Below, piece after piece: positions 36,715 through 47,961 of a DNA stretch of 64,000 nucleotides. A program made the translations under genes and the position numbers. Within the stretch, counting starts at the first letter, position 1. Every line of letters starts with the position of its first letter. This DNA comes from Streptomyces sp. NBC_01235 (lineage in GTDB: Bacteria > Actinomycetota > Actinomycetes > Streptomycetales > Streptomycetaceae): the NCBI RefSeq assembly GCF_035989285.1, contig NZ_CP108513.1:6138001-6202000 (forward strand), read 5' to 3'. The notes beneath the pieces were generated by a model. The model did not search any database. It saw nothing but the letters and a program-made list of their open reading frames with translations, and was not told the DNA's origin.

Positions 36715-37725
36715 CTACCGCTCCGGCTCCCGGCCCCGGCCCTGTTCCCGGTCAAGGATCCCCGACCGCCCGATGAGGTAGCCGAGTTGGGCGCGGCTCT
36801 CGCTGCCCAGGGTGGCGGCGAGTTTGGCGATGTGGACGCGTGCGGTGCGCACGTTCATGCCGAGGCGGTCGGCGATGACGGCGTCGGTGTGGCCCTCGAC
36901 GAGGAGCGCGGCGATGGCCTGCTGACGGGGCGTCACCCCGTCCAGGGAGGGGCGTCGGACGGCCTGCGGGTACATGGGTGTGGCCAGGCGCCAGAGGCGG
37001 TCGAAGGTGGTGGTGAAGTAGGCGAGGAGCGCGGGGTGGCGGACCTCCAGGGCCAGTCGGCCGTCCTCGCCGGCGGGGATGAAGGCGACCGTGCCGTCGA
37101 TGGCGATGAGCCGGTCGGTGACCTCGTCGAGGGTCCGGGCCTCCGCGTCGCCCCGGAGCTGCTCGTAGCGGGCCAGGACGAGGGGCTGGTGGCGCTGGGT
37201 GTGCTGGTAGAGGGTGCGGATGCGGCAGCCCCGGTCCAGCAGGGCCTGGTCGCGGGCCATGGCGACGCCCTGGGCCGTCTCGCCGCGCGGCCCGTTGTAG
37301 TGGACGTTGGGCTGGATGCAGAGCACCTCGCTGGTCGCCTCGGCCATCGCCTCGGTGATGGCCGCGTTGATCCGTTCCGTGCCGCTGAGAACCCGCAGGG
37401 ACGCGGGATCCGGTGGGAGCGTGCGGCTGCCGGTGACGCGCATGAGGGGTTCGAAGAGCGACGCCAGCTGTTCCTCGCGGCGCCGTTCCTCGGCGATGCG
37501 GGTGCCGGAGGCGCGCAGCAGCCGGTGCAGGGCGAGGGCCGGGGGCACGGGTTCGAGCCGGGCCAGGTCGTCGACGACCGGGTGCAGCAGGCCGAGGTCG
37601 ACAAGGCAGGGCGCCGGTCCGGCGTCGGCGTCGCTCACGTGTCCTTCGCGCAGGGCGCGGGCGTACAGTTCCAGGCCCGGCCCGCACAGTTCCTCCGGAC
37701 CGTGCGGGTGCGCCGGTGTCGTCAT
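36715..37725 (-). CDS. HTH regulator, paralogue 2
   Basis: 336 residues. The N-terminal block ELCGPGLELYARALREGHVS, then PCLVDLGLLHPVVDDL, matches the other two paralogues. The sensor region has SGTERINAAITEAMAEATSE and DRGCRIRTLYQHTQRHQ, and the helix-turn-helix at about 260-320 reads TPRQQAIAALLVEGHTDAVI, then VRTARVHIAKLAATLG. It starts 30 bp after paralogue 3, so the two form one operon. Function as a DNA-binding regulator is secure from the HTH; the signal sensed is unknown. Confidence 0.75.
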   Translation of the reverse strand: MTTPAHPHGPEELCGPGLELYARALREGHVSDADAGPAPCLVDLGLLHPVVDDLARLEPVPPALALHRLLRASGTRIAEERRREEQLASLFEPLMRVTGSRTLPPDPASLRVLSGTERINAAITEAMAEATSEVLCIQPNVHYNGPRGETAQGVAMARDQALLDRGCRIRTLYQHTQRHQPLVLARYEQLRGDAEARTLDEVTDRLIAIDGTVAFIPAGEDGRLALEVRHPALLAYFTTTFDRLWRLATPMYPQAVRRPSLDGVTPRQQAIAALLVEGHTDAVIADRLGMNVRTARVHIAKLAATLGSESRAQLGYLIGRSGILDREQGRGREPER

Positions 37726-37755
37726 ACGTGACCTTGGGTTTCTTCGGGCGGGACG

Positions 37756-38739
37756 TCAGGGTTCCTGCTTCAGGATCCCCGACTGGGCTATGAGGAAGCC
37801 GAGTTGGGCGCGGCTGCCACTGCCCAGGGCCGTGGCGAGTTTGGCGATGTGGGCTCGGCAGGTGCGGACGTTCATGCCCAGCCGGCGGGCTATCGCCTCG
37901 TCGACGTGCCCCTCGACTAGGAGCTTGGCGATGGAGTGCTGGATGTCGGTGATGCCGTCGGGCGCGGTCTCGTACGGGGCGCCGGTGGCCAGCGGTACGG
38001 CGCGGCCCCACATGAACTCGAAGACCTTGATCAGGTAGCGGACGAGCCCCGGGTGGCGGAGTTCGAGGGCGACCTGTCCGTCGTCGCGGGTCGGGATGAA
38101 GGCCACCGTCTCGTCGCAGATGATCAGCCGCTCCACGAGTTCGTCGATGGTGCGGTACTCCACCTTGCCGTCGGTGAACTGGGAGACGTAGGCCAGTGTT
38201 TCGGGGCTGTAGCGGGCCGTGTGCTGGTAGAGGGTCCGTATGCGGCAGCCGCGTTCGATCAGCGGTCTGTCGCGCTCGAGCCCCTGGACGAGGGTGTGCT
38301 CCAGGCGGCGGCGGCTCGGCTGGACGGTGAGCATCTCGGTCTGGCACTGGGAGGTGGCCAGGTCGAGCGCCGCGTTGATCCGGTCGATGCCCTCCAGCAC
38401 CGTGATCGAATGCGTGGTCGGCGTCGGCTGGGCGCTGAGGGTCATGAACGGCTCGAAAGCGTCGGCGAGTTCGACCGACAGCCGCCTCCGCTGGGTGATC
38501 TCGCGTTCGATCGGGTTGAGCAGCTGGGACAGGGCGATCGACGGGGGCACCGGGCGCAGCCAGTTCGCGTCGTCGGGGTCGGCATGAAGCAGGGCGAACT
38601 CCATCAAACACGGAGCAGGCTCCACGTCGGCACGGGCTATGCGTCCCGTCCGAAGAGCGTTCCCATAGAGACGGCGACCTTCCTCGCACAGCTCAGTCGA
38701 CGCATGAGGATGTGTCTGCTTTGTCTCATTTTTCGTCAA
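37756..38739 (-). CDS. HTH regulator, paralogue 3, divergent from the DSTW peptide gene
   Basis: 327 residues. Motifs match the other paralogues: STELCEEGRRLYGNALRTGR, PCLMEFALLHADPDD, a middle RGCRIRTLYQHTARYSPETL, VEYRTIDELVERLIICDET, then the helix-turn-helix at about 255-320 (DIQHSIAKLLVEGHVDEAIA; NVRTCRAHIAKLATALG). The start lies 112 bp from the start of the peptide gene on the opposite strand, so this regulator is the best candidate to control the peptide. Confidence 0.75.
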   Translation of the reverse strand: MTKNETKQTHPHASTELCEEGRRLYGNALRTGRIARADVEPAPCLMEFALLHADPDDANWLRPVPPSIALSQLLNPIEREITQRRRLSVELADAFEPFMTLSAQPTPTTHSITVLEGIDRINAALDLATSQCQTEMLTVQPSRRRLEHTLVQGLERDRPLIERGCRIRTLYQHTARYSPETLAYVSQFTDGKVEYRTIDELVERLIICDETVAFIPTRDDGQVALELRHPGLVRYLIKVFEFMWGRAVPLATGAPYETAPDGITDIQHSIAKLLVEGHVDEAIARRLGMNVRTCRAHIAKLATALGSGSRAQLGFLIAQSGILKQEP

Positions 38740-38851
38740 ATCTCCACCCCCCAGGGTCCTGAACGTGCAGGAACATGATGCATCGATTGTGTGGCCATGA
38801 CGTGCCCGAATGGGCCATCGTCGTAGTCGACGGGGGAGAGGTGACCTTCAA

Positions 38852-39133
38852 ATGAGGACGAAGCCGACTATGCATAAGAGAATGCTTCGCTCGGCGCTTG
38901 CCGCCGCCTTCTCCGCCGCCTTGGCCTTCGGAGCACTGAGCGGCCTTGCGGGCACGACGGGCGACACGGCGCGCGACAGTACCTGGAGCCCGGGTGCCGA
39001 CACCGTGGTCGAGGCCGGCGACAGTACGTGGGTCGCTCCCCGCGACAGCACGTGGGTCGTCACCGCGGCGGACGTGCTGGGCGACAGCACCTGGGTCGCT
39101 CCCCGCGACAGCACGTGGGTCGCCGAGTCATGA
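38852..39133 (+). CDS. Secreted peptide with five DSTW motifs
   Basis: 93 residues from ATG 38852, with GAGAGG 9 nt upstream (an in-frame ATG lies at 38870). The N-terminus is a signal peptide: basic (MHKRMLRSA), then a hydrophobic AAAFSAALAFGALSGLA. The mature part of about 55 residues consists of DSTW units: RDSTWS, GDSTWV, RDSTWV, GDSTWV, RDSTWV, ending AES. No Cys is present. The stop overlaps the start of the next gene (ATGA). The motif density suggests a secreted signal, a modified peptide or a self-assembling surface peptide. No known family was recognised. Confidence 0.75.
   Translation: MRTKPTMHKRMLRSALAAAFSAALAFGALSGLAGTTGDTARDSTWSPGADTVVEAGDSTWVAPRDSTWVVTAADVLGDSTWVAPRDSTWVAES
39017..39122. 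repeat. 43-bp imperfect direct repeat in the DSTW peptide gene
   Basis: 39017-39059 and 39080-39122 match at about 41 of 43 bases and each encode GDSTWVAPRDSTWV. The gene grew by internal duplication. Confidence 0.85.
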
Positions 39134-39465
39134 CCACTCCACCCGACGACCGCTCCTTCCGTCGCGAAATGGCCACCGCCTACCGCTCCGGCTGGCACTT
39201 CATCGACCTGGTCACCGCCATCCCCCACAGTGGTGACTCGTTGATGGTGACGGTTTTCGGTGAGCCGGTCGTCGTGACGCGCGACGAGGACGAGGACGTA
39301 CGGGCCTACCGGTGCCTGCGCAAGCCCCGGGGGGCGCCGCAGCCCGTGCGGTGCGCCATTCGTTACGGAATGATCTTTGTGAACCTGGACCAGCGGGACC
39401 ACCGGCTCGTCGAGGCCGAAGTCCCGCCCCTGAAGACCATCTCAGCCACCCCCCGCAGTGCCTGA
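39130..39465 (+). CDS. Rieske-like protein lacking cluster ligands
   Basis: 111 residues from ATG 39130, overlapping the peptide gene stop. The N-terminal part follows Rieske oxygenase alpha-subunits (HFIDLVTAIPHSGDSLMVTV; GEPVVVTRDEDEDVRAYR). Where these carry Cys-x-His (VCRHRGAP), this protein has LRKPRGAP, so both ligands are replaced (Arg and Pro), and the segment with the second Cys-x2-His pair is missing. GMIFVNLDQ, the strand after the cluster, is retained. No iron-sulfur centre can form. Translational coupling ties it to the DSTW peptide. Homology is inferred from motif order; a structural comparison would settle it. Confidence 0.6.
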   Translation: MTTPPDDRSFRREMATAYRSGWHFIDLVTAIPHSGDSLMVTVFGEPVVVTRDEDEDVRAYRCLRKPRGAPQPVRCAIRYGMIFVNLDQRDHRLVEAEVPPLKTISATPRSA

Positions 39466-39509
39466 CGCGATTCCCCCGTCGTAAAAGATCGCTCAGGCGC
39501 TTCCCCCCG

Positions 39510-39548
39510 CAGCGGCGTCACCGTGACCTGAACACGGTGACGCCGCTG
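39510..39548. terminator. Hairpin terminator after the DSTW/Rieske-like pair
   Basis: A perfect 16-bp stem (CAGCGGCGTCACCGTG and its complement) has a 7-base loop. It lies 45 bases after the stop and serves the convergent PPOX gene as well. Confidence 0.85.
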
Positions 39549-39631
39549 TAGTTTGCGGGGACATTTCCGGTTATGCGCCCGCTTGAGCGTTGGCCGGAAA
39601 ACGATGGGGGCGGATTCGGTCAGCCCCGCCG

Positions 39632-40045
39632 TCAGCCCCGCCCCATCGCCCGGGTCAGCTCGATCTCGATCACCACGCGCGCGGGGTTCGGGCTCGGTGT
39701 ACGCCCGTACCGCCGCGCGTACCGGCGCTCCGCCTCCGCCACCCGCTCCGGCTCGGTACGGACATGCGCGCGGCCCTCCAGCGTGGCCCACCGCCGCCCG
39801 TCCACCTGGCACACCGCGACCAGGGCGCCGGCCGGGCCCGCCGCCAGCACGTTGCCCACTTTCGTACTGCCCTTGTTCGCGATGACCCGAGCGAGGCGGG
39901 CCTCGGGGTCGTATGTCACTCCGACCGGAACCACGTGCGGACTGGCGTCCTGGCGTGGTGTGGTCAGCGTGCACAGGTGCCGTTCCCGCCAGAAGGCGAG
40001 ATACGGCGCGTCCGGGGCGCCCGGGTCCTGGGGGTGTGCGGCCAT
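39632..40045 (-). CDS. PPOX/F420-type flavin-fold protein
   Basis: 137 residues from ATG 40045. Motifs of the pyridoxamine 5'-phosphate-oxidase-like split barrel are present: LAFWRERHLCTLTTPRQD, HVVPVGVTYDPEARLARV, KVGNVLAAGPAGALVAVCQV and RRWATLEGRAHV. Members bind FMN or F420; the cofactor cannot be told from the sequence. It is divergent from clpB across a 120-bp gap that holds a HAIR box. The 1083-residue ORF extending over clpB on this strand is a shadow. Confidence 0.8.
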   Translation of the reverse strand: MAAHPQDPGAPDAPYLAFWRERHLCTLTTPRQDASPHVVPVGVTYDPEARLARVIANKGSTKVGNVLAAGPAGALVAVCQVDGRRWATLEGRAHVRTEPERVAEAERRYARRYGRTPSPNPARVVIEIELTRAMGRG

Positions 40046-40084
40046 GGTCCGGAACCTACTGCTTCCCGAACCTCCACCCCAAAC

Positions 40085-40105
40085 CTTGAGCGGAATAGGC
40101 TCAAC
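40085..40105. promoter_or_regulatory. HAIR element (HspR operator) of clpB
   Basis: CTTGAGC-N7-GCTCAAC fits the HAIR consensus CTTGAGT-N7-ACTCAAG with two changed positions. It lies 61 bases before the clpB start. In Streptomyces HspR represses clpB and dnaK through such sites. Confidence 0.75.
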
Positions 40106-40165
40106 TTTGTGTACGCTGACTGAGTCAGTAACGGGTAGCGCTGACGCAAGGAGGAGACAGCCACC

Positions 40166-42763
<2,598 letters not shown>

Positions 42764-42783
42764 TTCGTCGAGACCTTGCCGTC

Positions 42784-42813
42784 GCGGCCCTGGGGCAAGC
42801 GCTTCAGGGCCGC
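42784..42813 (+). terminator. clpB terminator
   Basis: GCGGCCCTG and CAGGGCCGC form a 9-bp perfect stem with a 12-base loop, 20 bases after the clpB stop. Confidence 0.6.
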
Positions 42814-42924
42814 GCAGCCGTACCGTGGGCGCCCAGGCTTCAGGATGAGTATCGAGTCGATGATGCGACTTTGACGTGACCACCGGGCCGGTGAGCTCGT
42901 TCCTCTGGCCGGGAGGTATGTCAT

Positions 42925-44567
42925 ATGAAGCGAGTTCTGGCCGTTCAGCGCATCAGCCGTGACACCGAGGCGTCATCGGCGCTCACACGGCAGGACAAGG
43001 CGCTCACTCTCGCGATACGGCGAGGTACCTACACGGAGGTGGGACGCGTCGTCGACGCCACCGTGTCCGGCGCTGTCAACCTGGACCAGCGCCCCAGCCT
43101 GAGGAAGTGGCTCACCGAGCCGCTCGTGCACGAGTGGGATGTCCTCATGGTCACCGAGCAGGATCGCGTGACGCGCGATGACATGCACTGGTGGCACTTT
43201 GTCGACTGGATCCTGAAGAACGGGAAGGACATCGAGGTCCTCGACGATCCGACGTTCGACATCCACTCCGAGGACGGACGGATGCTGGCGGGCATCAAGG
43301 CGGCCCAAGCAGCCAAGTACCGCAAAGCTGTGCAGGCCAGGCAACTCGATCGTACGCAGTTCTTCCGTGAGAACAGGTTGTGGAACGGCGGAATCTGGCC
43401 CTTCGGCTACCGCGCTGAGGTCTTCAGCCACCTGGGAGAGTCACGTAAGTGCCTGGCTGTCGACCCTTGCAGCTCACGACTCGTGCGCGAGGCGTACGAG
43501 CGCATGGTCCACGGTGGCGACACCGTTTACGCCGTGGCGAGGGACTGGAATGCGCGAGGCGTTCCCAGTGCCCGGGATCATCAGCGCAGAGAACAGAACA
43601 AGGATCTTCCGGAGCATGAGCGCAGGCCGGAGAAGGGGACTGTCTGGTCCGTGACCCCCTTGCGCAACATGTTGAGGTCACCCGCCCTGATGGGCGTGAT
43701 GATGCATCGTTCGGAACCTGTTCTGGACGCGGAGGGACAGCCCGTGGTCTGGGCAGATCCCATCCTCACCCCCGAGGAGCAGCGCTCCAGGACGCGATCA
43801 TCACCGGGAGGGGCGAGGGGGAGCCCAGGCCGGGCAAGGGCTGGCGCACTCCTCTGCTCGGCGTGGTCTTCTGCATGTGTGGCAGGCCCATGTATGTGCG
43901 GCATCAGAAGAATCGCCTGGCCGACGGAACGACGACTGTGCTGACCTACTACCAGTGCCGTTCCGTTTCCGAGATGAACCGCTGCGAGGGGCCGTCGAGC
44001 TGGCGGGCCGAGAGTCTCTACGAGACTGTAGAGCGGCACTTTCTGGACAGCGCCGGTGATCTGACCGAGACGAAGCGCGCCCACGTACCGGGACGGGACC
44101 ACACCGCGGCGATCGCCGAGCTGCGAAAAGCCCTCGTCAATCTCACCACTGCCATCGGACACGCGCTTGACTCGGCGGCCGTTGAGGCCCTGGCCCGGCA
44201 GATGGACGAGCACGCGAAGACGCTCGCGAGGCTGGAGGCCGAGCCGGTGGTCCCTGCCCGTTGGATCGAGGAACCGACCGGTGCGATCTACCGCAAACGG
44301 TGGTGCGCGGCTGAGAACTGGGAAGGCCGGGCGGCGATCCTCCTCAAGGCCGGCGTCCGCTACTTCTGCGAGGGAACGCACAAGTCGGGCATCGTGCACG
44401 TGTATCTCCCTCCAGCCTTGCAGCGGCAGGCGGAAGGGCGGACTGCATGGGGAGGGTCCGAGGCCGTTGACGGGATCGGCTGCCACGAGGACGGGGCCCG
44501 CCAGTATTTCCTGGAGCTTCGACGGGCCAAAGGGATGGGACCGGGATTCTGGTACTCACATCGTTGA
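42925..44567 (+). pseudogene. Large serine recombinase, frameshifted
   Basis: An ATG at 42925 behind GGGAGG opens an N-terminal resolvase domain (VQRISRDTEASSALTRQD, with catalytic Ser near residue 11) and the recombinase domain (NGGIWPFGYRAEV; TVWSVTPLRNMLRSPALMG). Near 43785 the frame shifts: the coding register continues as LQDAIITGRG..., then the zinc ribbon (FCMCGRPMYVRHQ, then QCRSVSEMNRC) and a coiled coil, ending at 44567. One missing base explains it. Either a dead integrase or a sequencing error; the rest of the gene is well conserved, so decay is recent. Confidence 0.8.
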
Positions 44568-44694
44568 TCCGCCGCACGGTGGACGTATCTCGGCCAGGGC
44601 AGGTTGCCGGGCACAGGCCAAGAGAGAGAGGGTGGGCTGTACGTCTGGTCTCAGTGATGGCCGGACGATCCAGACGACCGCAGGAGTACCCAGT

Positions 44695-45243
44695 ATGTCC
44701 ATCGACCCGTCCTCGATTCCGAACTTCGGGGGCCAGCCCGAGCCGCAGCCCCAGGGTGGACCGGCGGGCCCCGTCGTCCCGGATCAGGATCTCGTGAAGC
44801 AGCTCCTCGACCAGATGGAGCTGAAGTACGTCGTCGACGACGAGGGTGACCTCGCGGCGCCGTGGGAGGAGTTCCGCACGTACTTCATGTTCCGCGGCGA
44901 GGGGGACCAGACGGTCTACTCGGTGCGGACGTTCTACGACCGGCCCCACCAGATCGACGACAAGGCGCTGCTGCTGGAGTCGATCGACGACTGGAACCGG
45001 CGCACCCTGTGGCCCAAGGTCTACACGCACACCCACGACGACGGCACCGTCCGCCTCATCGGCGAGGCGCAGCTGCTGATCGGCGCCGGCGTGAACATCG
45101 AGCTGTTCGTCTCCTCGACGGTGAGCTGGGTGCGGGCGGCGATCGAGTTCGACAAGTGGCTCGTGGAGCAGCTCGGCCTCGAGAAGGAGGTCGACGCGGC
45201 CGAGGAGGAGACCGAGGAGAAGCCCGAAGAGGGCGACGAGTAG
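44695..45243 (+). CDS. YbjN domain protein
   Basis: 182 residues from ATG 44695, with GGAG 9 nt upstream. An N-terminal Pro/Gln-rich stretch precedes the YbjN domain (QLLDQMELKYVVDDEGDLAA, then YFMFRGEGDQTVYSVRTFYD, NRRTLWPKVYTHTHDDGTVR, LIGAGVNIELFVSSTVSWV), with an acidic C-terminal tail EEETEEKPEEGDE. YbjN proteins form chaperone-like or secretion-chaperone folds (CesT/YbjN); in Streptomyces the role is not established. Its last 27 bases are duplicated downstream. Confidence 0.85.
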   Translation: MSIDPSSIPNFGGQPEPQPQGGPAGPVVPDQDLVKQLLDQMELKYVVDDEGDLAAPWEEFRTYFMFRGEGDQTVYSVRTFYDRPHQIDDKALLLESIDDWNRRTLWPKVYTHTHDDGTVRLIGEAQLLIGAGVNIELFVSSTVSWVRAAIEFDKWLVEQLGLEKEVDAAEEETEEKPEEGDE

Positions 45244-45386
45244 TTCCCCCGCCCCACATACCGCCTGCGCGGCCCCGTCCACAGCCTGTGGACGGGGCCG
45301 CGGCGTTCAGTCGGCCAGGGGCCGACGGCCCCTGGGTGCCGTCAGCCCGCCAAGGCGACGAGAAGCCCGAGGAGGGCGACGAGTAG
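45217..45386. repeat. 27-bp duplication of the YbjN 3' end
   Basis: The bases 45217-45243, including the stop codon, recur at 45360-45386 with one change. They frame a segment of 116 bases holding the YbjN terminator and a CCAGGGGCCGACGGCCCCTGG hairpin-type repeat. The arrangement looks like the footprint of an insertion or tandem duplication. Confidence 0.75.
45269..45301. terminator. YbjN terminator
   Basis: A 16-bp perfect inverted repeat (GCGGCCCCGTCCACAG and its complement) is almost without loop, 26 bases after the stop. Confidence 0.8.
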
Positions 45387-45660
45387 GTCCACGACCGGTC
45401 GGTACGTCGAGAGGCGCCCGTCCACAACCTGCGAACGGGTGTCTCCCTCGCCGGCCCTGCTTGCCGGTGCCTTCAGGCATCCGTCCGTCCGACCGGGATC
45501 CTGGTACGCATGAGTACGGATACTCATGCGTGATGGTCACCGGGGCGGGTGGGGCATGCGTTGTGCGGGCCCTACGGTGCTTCTCGAGCACCGCAAGATC
45601 GCTGTCGCACGTTCCATCAGCTCGTCGTTGCCGGACGGGCTGTCCAGAGTGGGGACACAC
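45302..45660. other. Intergenic region before the WXG-like cassette
   Basis: 359 bases. It holds the second copy of the YbjN 3' end, then a damaged copy (45409-45445) of the hairpin that stands intact at 48544-48582, then a stretch without recognised features. No promoter can be assigned with confidence. Confidence 0.5.
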
Positions 45661-46128
45661 ATGGCGTGGGATGAGTGGGAGCAGCTCAAGGCCGCGGCGA
45701 CCGAGCGGCACACCACGCAGATGCAGCTCAACCAGCTGCCCGCCGACCAAGGTGGCACCAGCTCCGATGGCAGTGGCGGCGGCGCTGGCAAGCTGAGGTC
45801 CGACAGGGCGGCGTGGACCAAGGCGGGAGAAGGCGTCGGATCGTTGCGGGAAGAACTCGGCAAGGCGTGGGTGAAGGCGGAGTCGGGCCAGACGGGACTC
45901 GGGGCGGGATCAGGGTGCCTGACCGAGGCGGCCCAGCAGGGCGTCTACGACTCCTGGAAGCGCTACGTCAAGGACGTGAGCGAGGTGTGCGATGGGCTCG
46001 CCGACGTGCTGGAGAAGGCAGGCAACGACCAGTTACGGACCGACGAGGCCATCGAAGCAGAGATCGCCAAGCTGAGGACCGAGTACTACGGGGACGCGCC
46101 CGCCGGCGGCCAGGCCAAGGGGCGGTGA
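45661..46128 (+). CDS. WXG100-like helical protein
   Basis: 155 residues from ATG 45661; the longer frame start lacks a ribosome site. It is helical, with an early W-x-x-W-E pattern (MAWDEWEQLKAAATE), a Gly/Ser linker and an amphipathic second half (VYDSWKRYVKDVSEVCDGLA, then VLEKAGNDQLRTDEA). Size, charge and helical pattern resemble WXG100/ESX-type proteins, but the loop WxG motif is not obvious. It is followed after 9 bp by a hydrolase gene, a pairing typical of type VII-exported systems. Confidence 0.55.
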   Translation: MAWDEWEQLKAAATERHTTQMQLNQLPADQGGTSSDGSGGGAGKLRSDRAAWTKAGEGVGSLREELGKAWVKAESGQTGLGAGSGCLTEAAQQGVYDSWKRYVKDVSEVCDGLADVLEKAGNDQLRTDEAIEAEIAKLRTEYYGDAPAGGQAKGR

Positions 46129-46137
46129 CCCGGACAC

Positions 46138-47961
46138 ATGGACCACCAGACGCTCAAGGCCCTCAAACCGGCCGAGTACACGGAGGCGGCGGACGGGTAC
46201 CGCGCGATCAGCGGCACGGCCGACGCAGCCAAGGAACGCATCGACAAGCAGATCACTGCGGCAATGCGGAAGGCCAACGAGGGTGAGGCCGCGGACGCGG
46301 CACTCAAGCAGCTGCTGAAGCTGTCGGAGAACTTCCACTACACCCAGGTCGAATGCGGTCTGATCACCGGAGCTCTCGACAGTTTCTCGTCCGAGATCAC
46401 CGCTCCCAAGCGGCGCCTGATCGAGGCACTGGACGATGCGGCCGCGCTGGCGTACACCGTCAACGAGGACGGCACAGTCACGTATCCCGCCGGCGGTAAG
46501 AACGAGCTCACTGGTGAGCCGATCCCCGGCGGCACCGTCCTGGGCAATAACGGCCTGATCACGGGTAATGACACAGGGTTTCAGTCACCGGGGCTTGTGC
46601 CGAACAACCCTCAGTTCAAAAACCCGAACCCGCACCACGCCAAAGCCGTGGACATCGCCGACCGCATCGCCCATGCCGTACGGGAAGCCCAGGAGATCGA
46701 CGATCGGTACAGCAAGGCACTGAACAAGCTCAAGGCAGCGCCGAGGCTGAACGTCAACACCAAGACGTGGGCGGACGTGGCGTCCGATGTCGATGCGGTG
46801 AGCTCAGCGGCCAGCAAATACCTTCAGAGTCATATCCCGTTGGACAAGTCGCCCGCCGACCGCAAGGAGTGGTGGGACAGCCTCAGCGATGAGGAGCGCG
46901 AGGAGTACAGGACGGCCTTCCCGGAGATCATCGGCAACTTGGACGGGATCCCGTCCACGGTCCGGGACGAGGCGAACCGGGAGAACATCCACCTCCTCAT
47001 CGCCCAGCTGGAGGGCCAGCCCGGTGATGCATCCAAGGAAAAGCTCGAAGGACTGAAAGGCATACAGACCAAGCTCAACGCGGGAAGTCAGCCGCCCATG
47101 TTCCTCCTTGGTGTCGGTCTCGAAGGAAACGGGCGGGCGATCGTCGCCTACGGGAACCCTGACACCTCGAAGAACGTGTCGGCTTATGTTCCTGGTCTGG
47201 GCACCAAACTCGACTTCGGATTTGCCGATGGCACGGTGAAGCGCGCCTTCTATACGGCTCAGGGCGCCCAGAAAATCGATCCCTCCTCATCTGCGATCGT
47301 ATGGCTCGGCTACGACGCCCCTCAGTCGCTCGACGTGATGACCACGGCCGATGCCGAGCGTGGCGCCCCCGCGTACAACAGTTTCATGAGTGGAATTTCG
47401 GCAACCAATGAAAATGCCGACCCTCACGTCACTGCCATCGGCCATTCCTATGGTTCCCGACTGGTAGGGGCCGCCACGCAGGAGGCAGGAGGAATTGCGG
47501 GCGCCGACGACATCATCCTCGTCGGAAGTCCTGGCGTCGGCGTGGACAAGGCGGAGGAACTGGGTGTGGGCAAGGATCACGTCTGGGTGGGCGCGGCTGA
47601 GAACGACATCGTCACCAAGCTCCCTTCGTCGAAGGAAGCCACGGCCGGGGCTATGGGATTCTTCGGGGGAGGGCCGCTCGGCGCGTACCTCGGAGGAGAA
47701 GTAGCTGACCAGGGTGATGACGACATCTGGTTCGGCAAGGATCCGGCAAGTAAGGCGTTTGGTGCCAACAGATTCCAGACCCTGCCCGGGCCGGAGCTGG
47801 CGCAGCCCTCCTTCCCCGAGGTATGGGACTCTAAGCTGGATATCGAGGCCCATAGCAATTACTTCTCCCCGGAGGAAGGGAAGGACAAGGTTTCTGCGCG
47901 AAACATCGCTGCCATTGTCGCAGGGCAGCCGGGATATGTCCGGAGGGAGACGCCGCGATGA
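46138..47961 (+). CDS. Alpha/beta hydrolase (DUF1023), putative exported effector
   Basis: 607 residues. The N-terminal 290 residues are helical, of the WXG/LXG-type exported-toxin kind. The C-terminal 300 residues are an alpha/beta-hydrolase of the DUF1023 family, with the nucleophile elbow GHSYGS (Ser near residue 436), a VWLGYDAPQSLDVM segment and GADDIILVGSPGVGV. There is no signal peptide, which fits export by a type VII-like route with the preceding small helical protein. The next gene, a lipoprotein, overlaps its stop. Confidence 0.75.
   Translation: MDHQTLKALKPAEYTEAADGYRAISGTADAAKERIDKQITAAMRKANEGEAADAALKQLLKLSENFHYTQVECGLITGALDSFSSEITAPKRRLIEALDDAAALAYTVNEDGTVTYPAGGKNELTGEPIPGGTVLGNNGLITGNDTGFQSPGLVPNNPQFKNPNPHHAKAVDIADRIAHAVREAQEIDDRYSKALNKLKAAPRLNVNTKTWADVASDVDAVSSAASKYLQSHIPLDKSPADRKEWWDSLSDEEREEYRTAFPEIIGNLDGIPSTVRDEANRENIHLLIAQLEGQPGDASKEKLEGLKGIQTKLNAGSQPPMFLLGVGLEGNGRAIVAYGNPDTSKNVSAYVPGLGTKLDFGFADGTVKRAFYTAQGAQKIDPSSSAIVWLGYDAPQSLDVMTTADAERGAPAYNSFMSGISATNENADPHVTAIGHSYGSRLVGAATQEAGGIAGADDIILVGSPGVGVDKAEELGVGKDHVWVGAAENDIVTKLPSSKEATAGAMGFFGGGPLGAYLGGEVADQGDDDIWFGKDPASKAFGANRFQTLPGPELAQPSFPEVWDSKLDIEAHSNYFSPEEGKDKVSARNIAAIVAGQPGYVRRETPR

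Noticed and set aside
43785..43800. Programmed frameshift in the serine recombinase
   Set aside because: No slippery heptamer or stimulating structure was seen at the frame change; a lost base is simpler.
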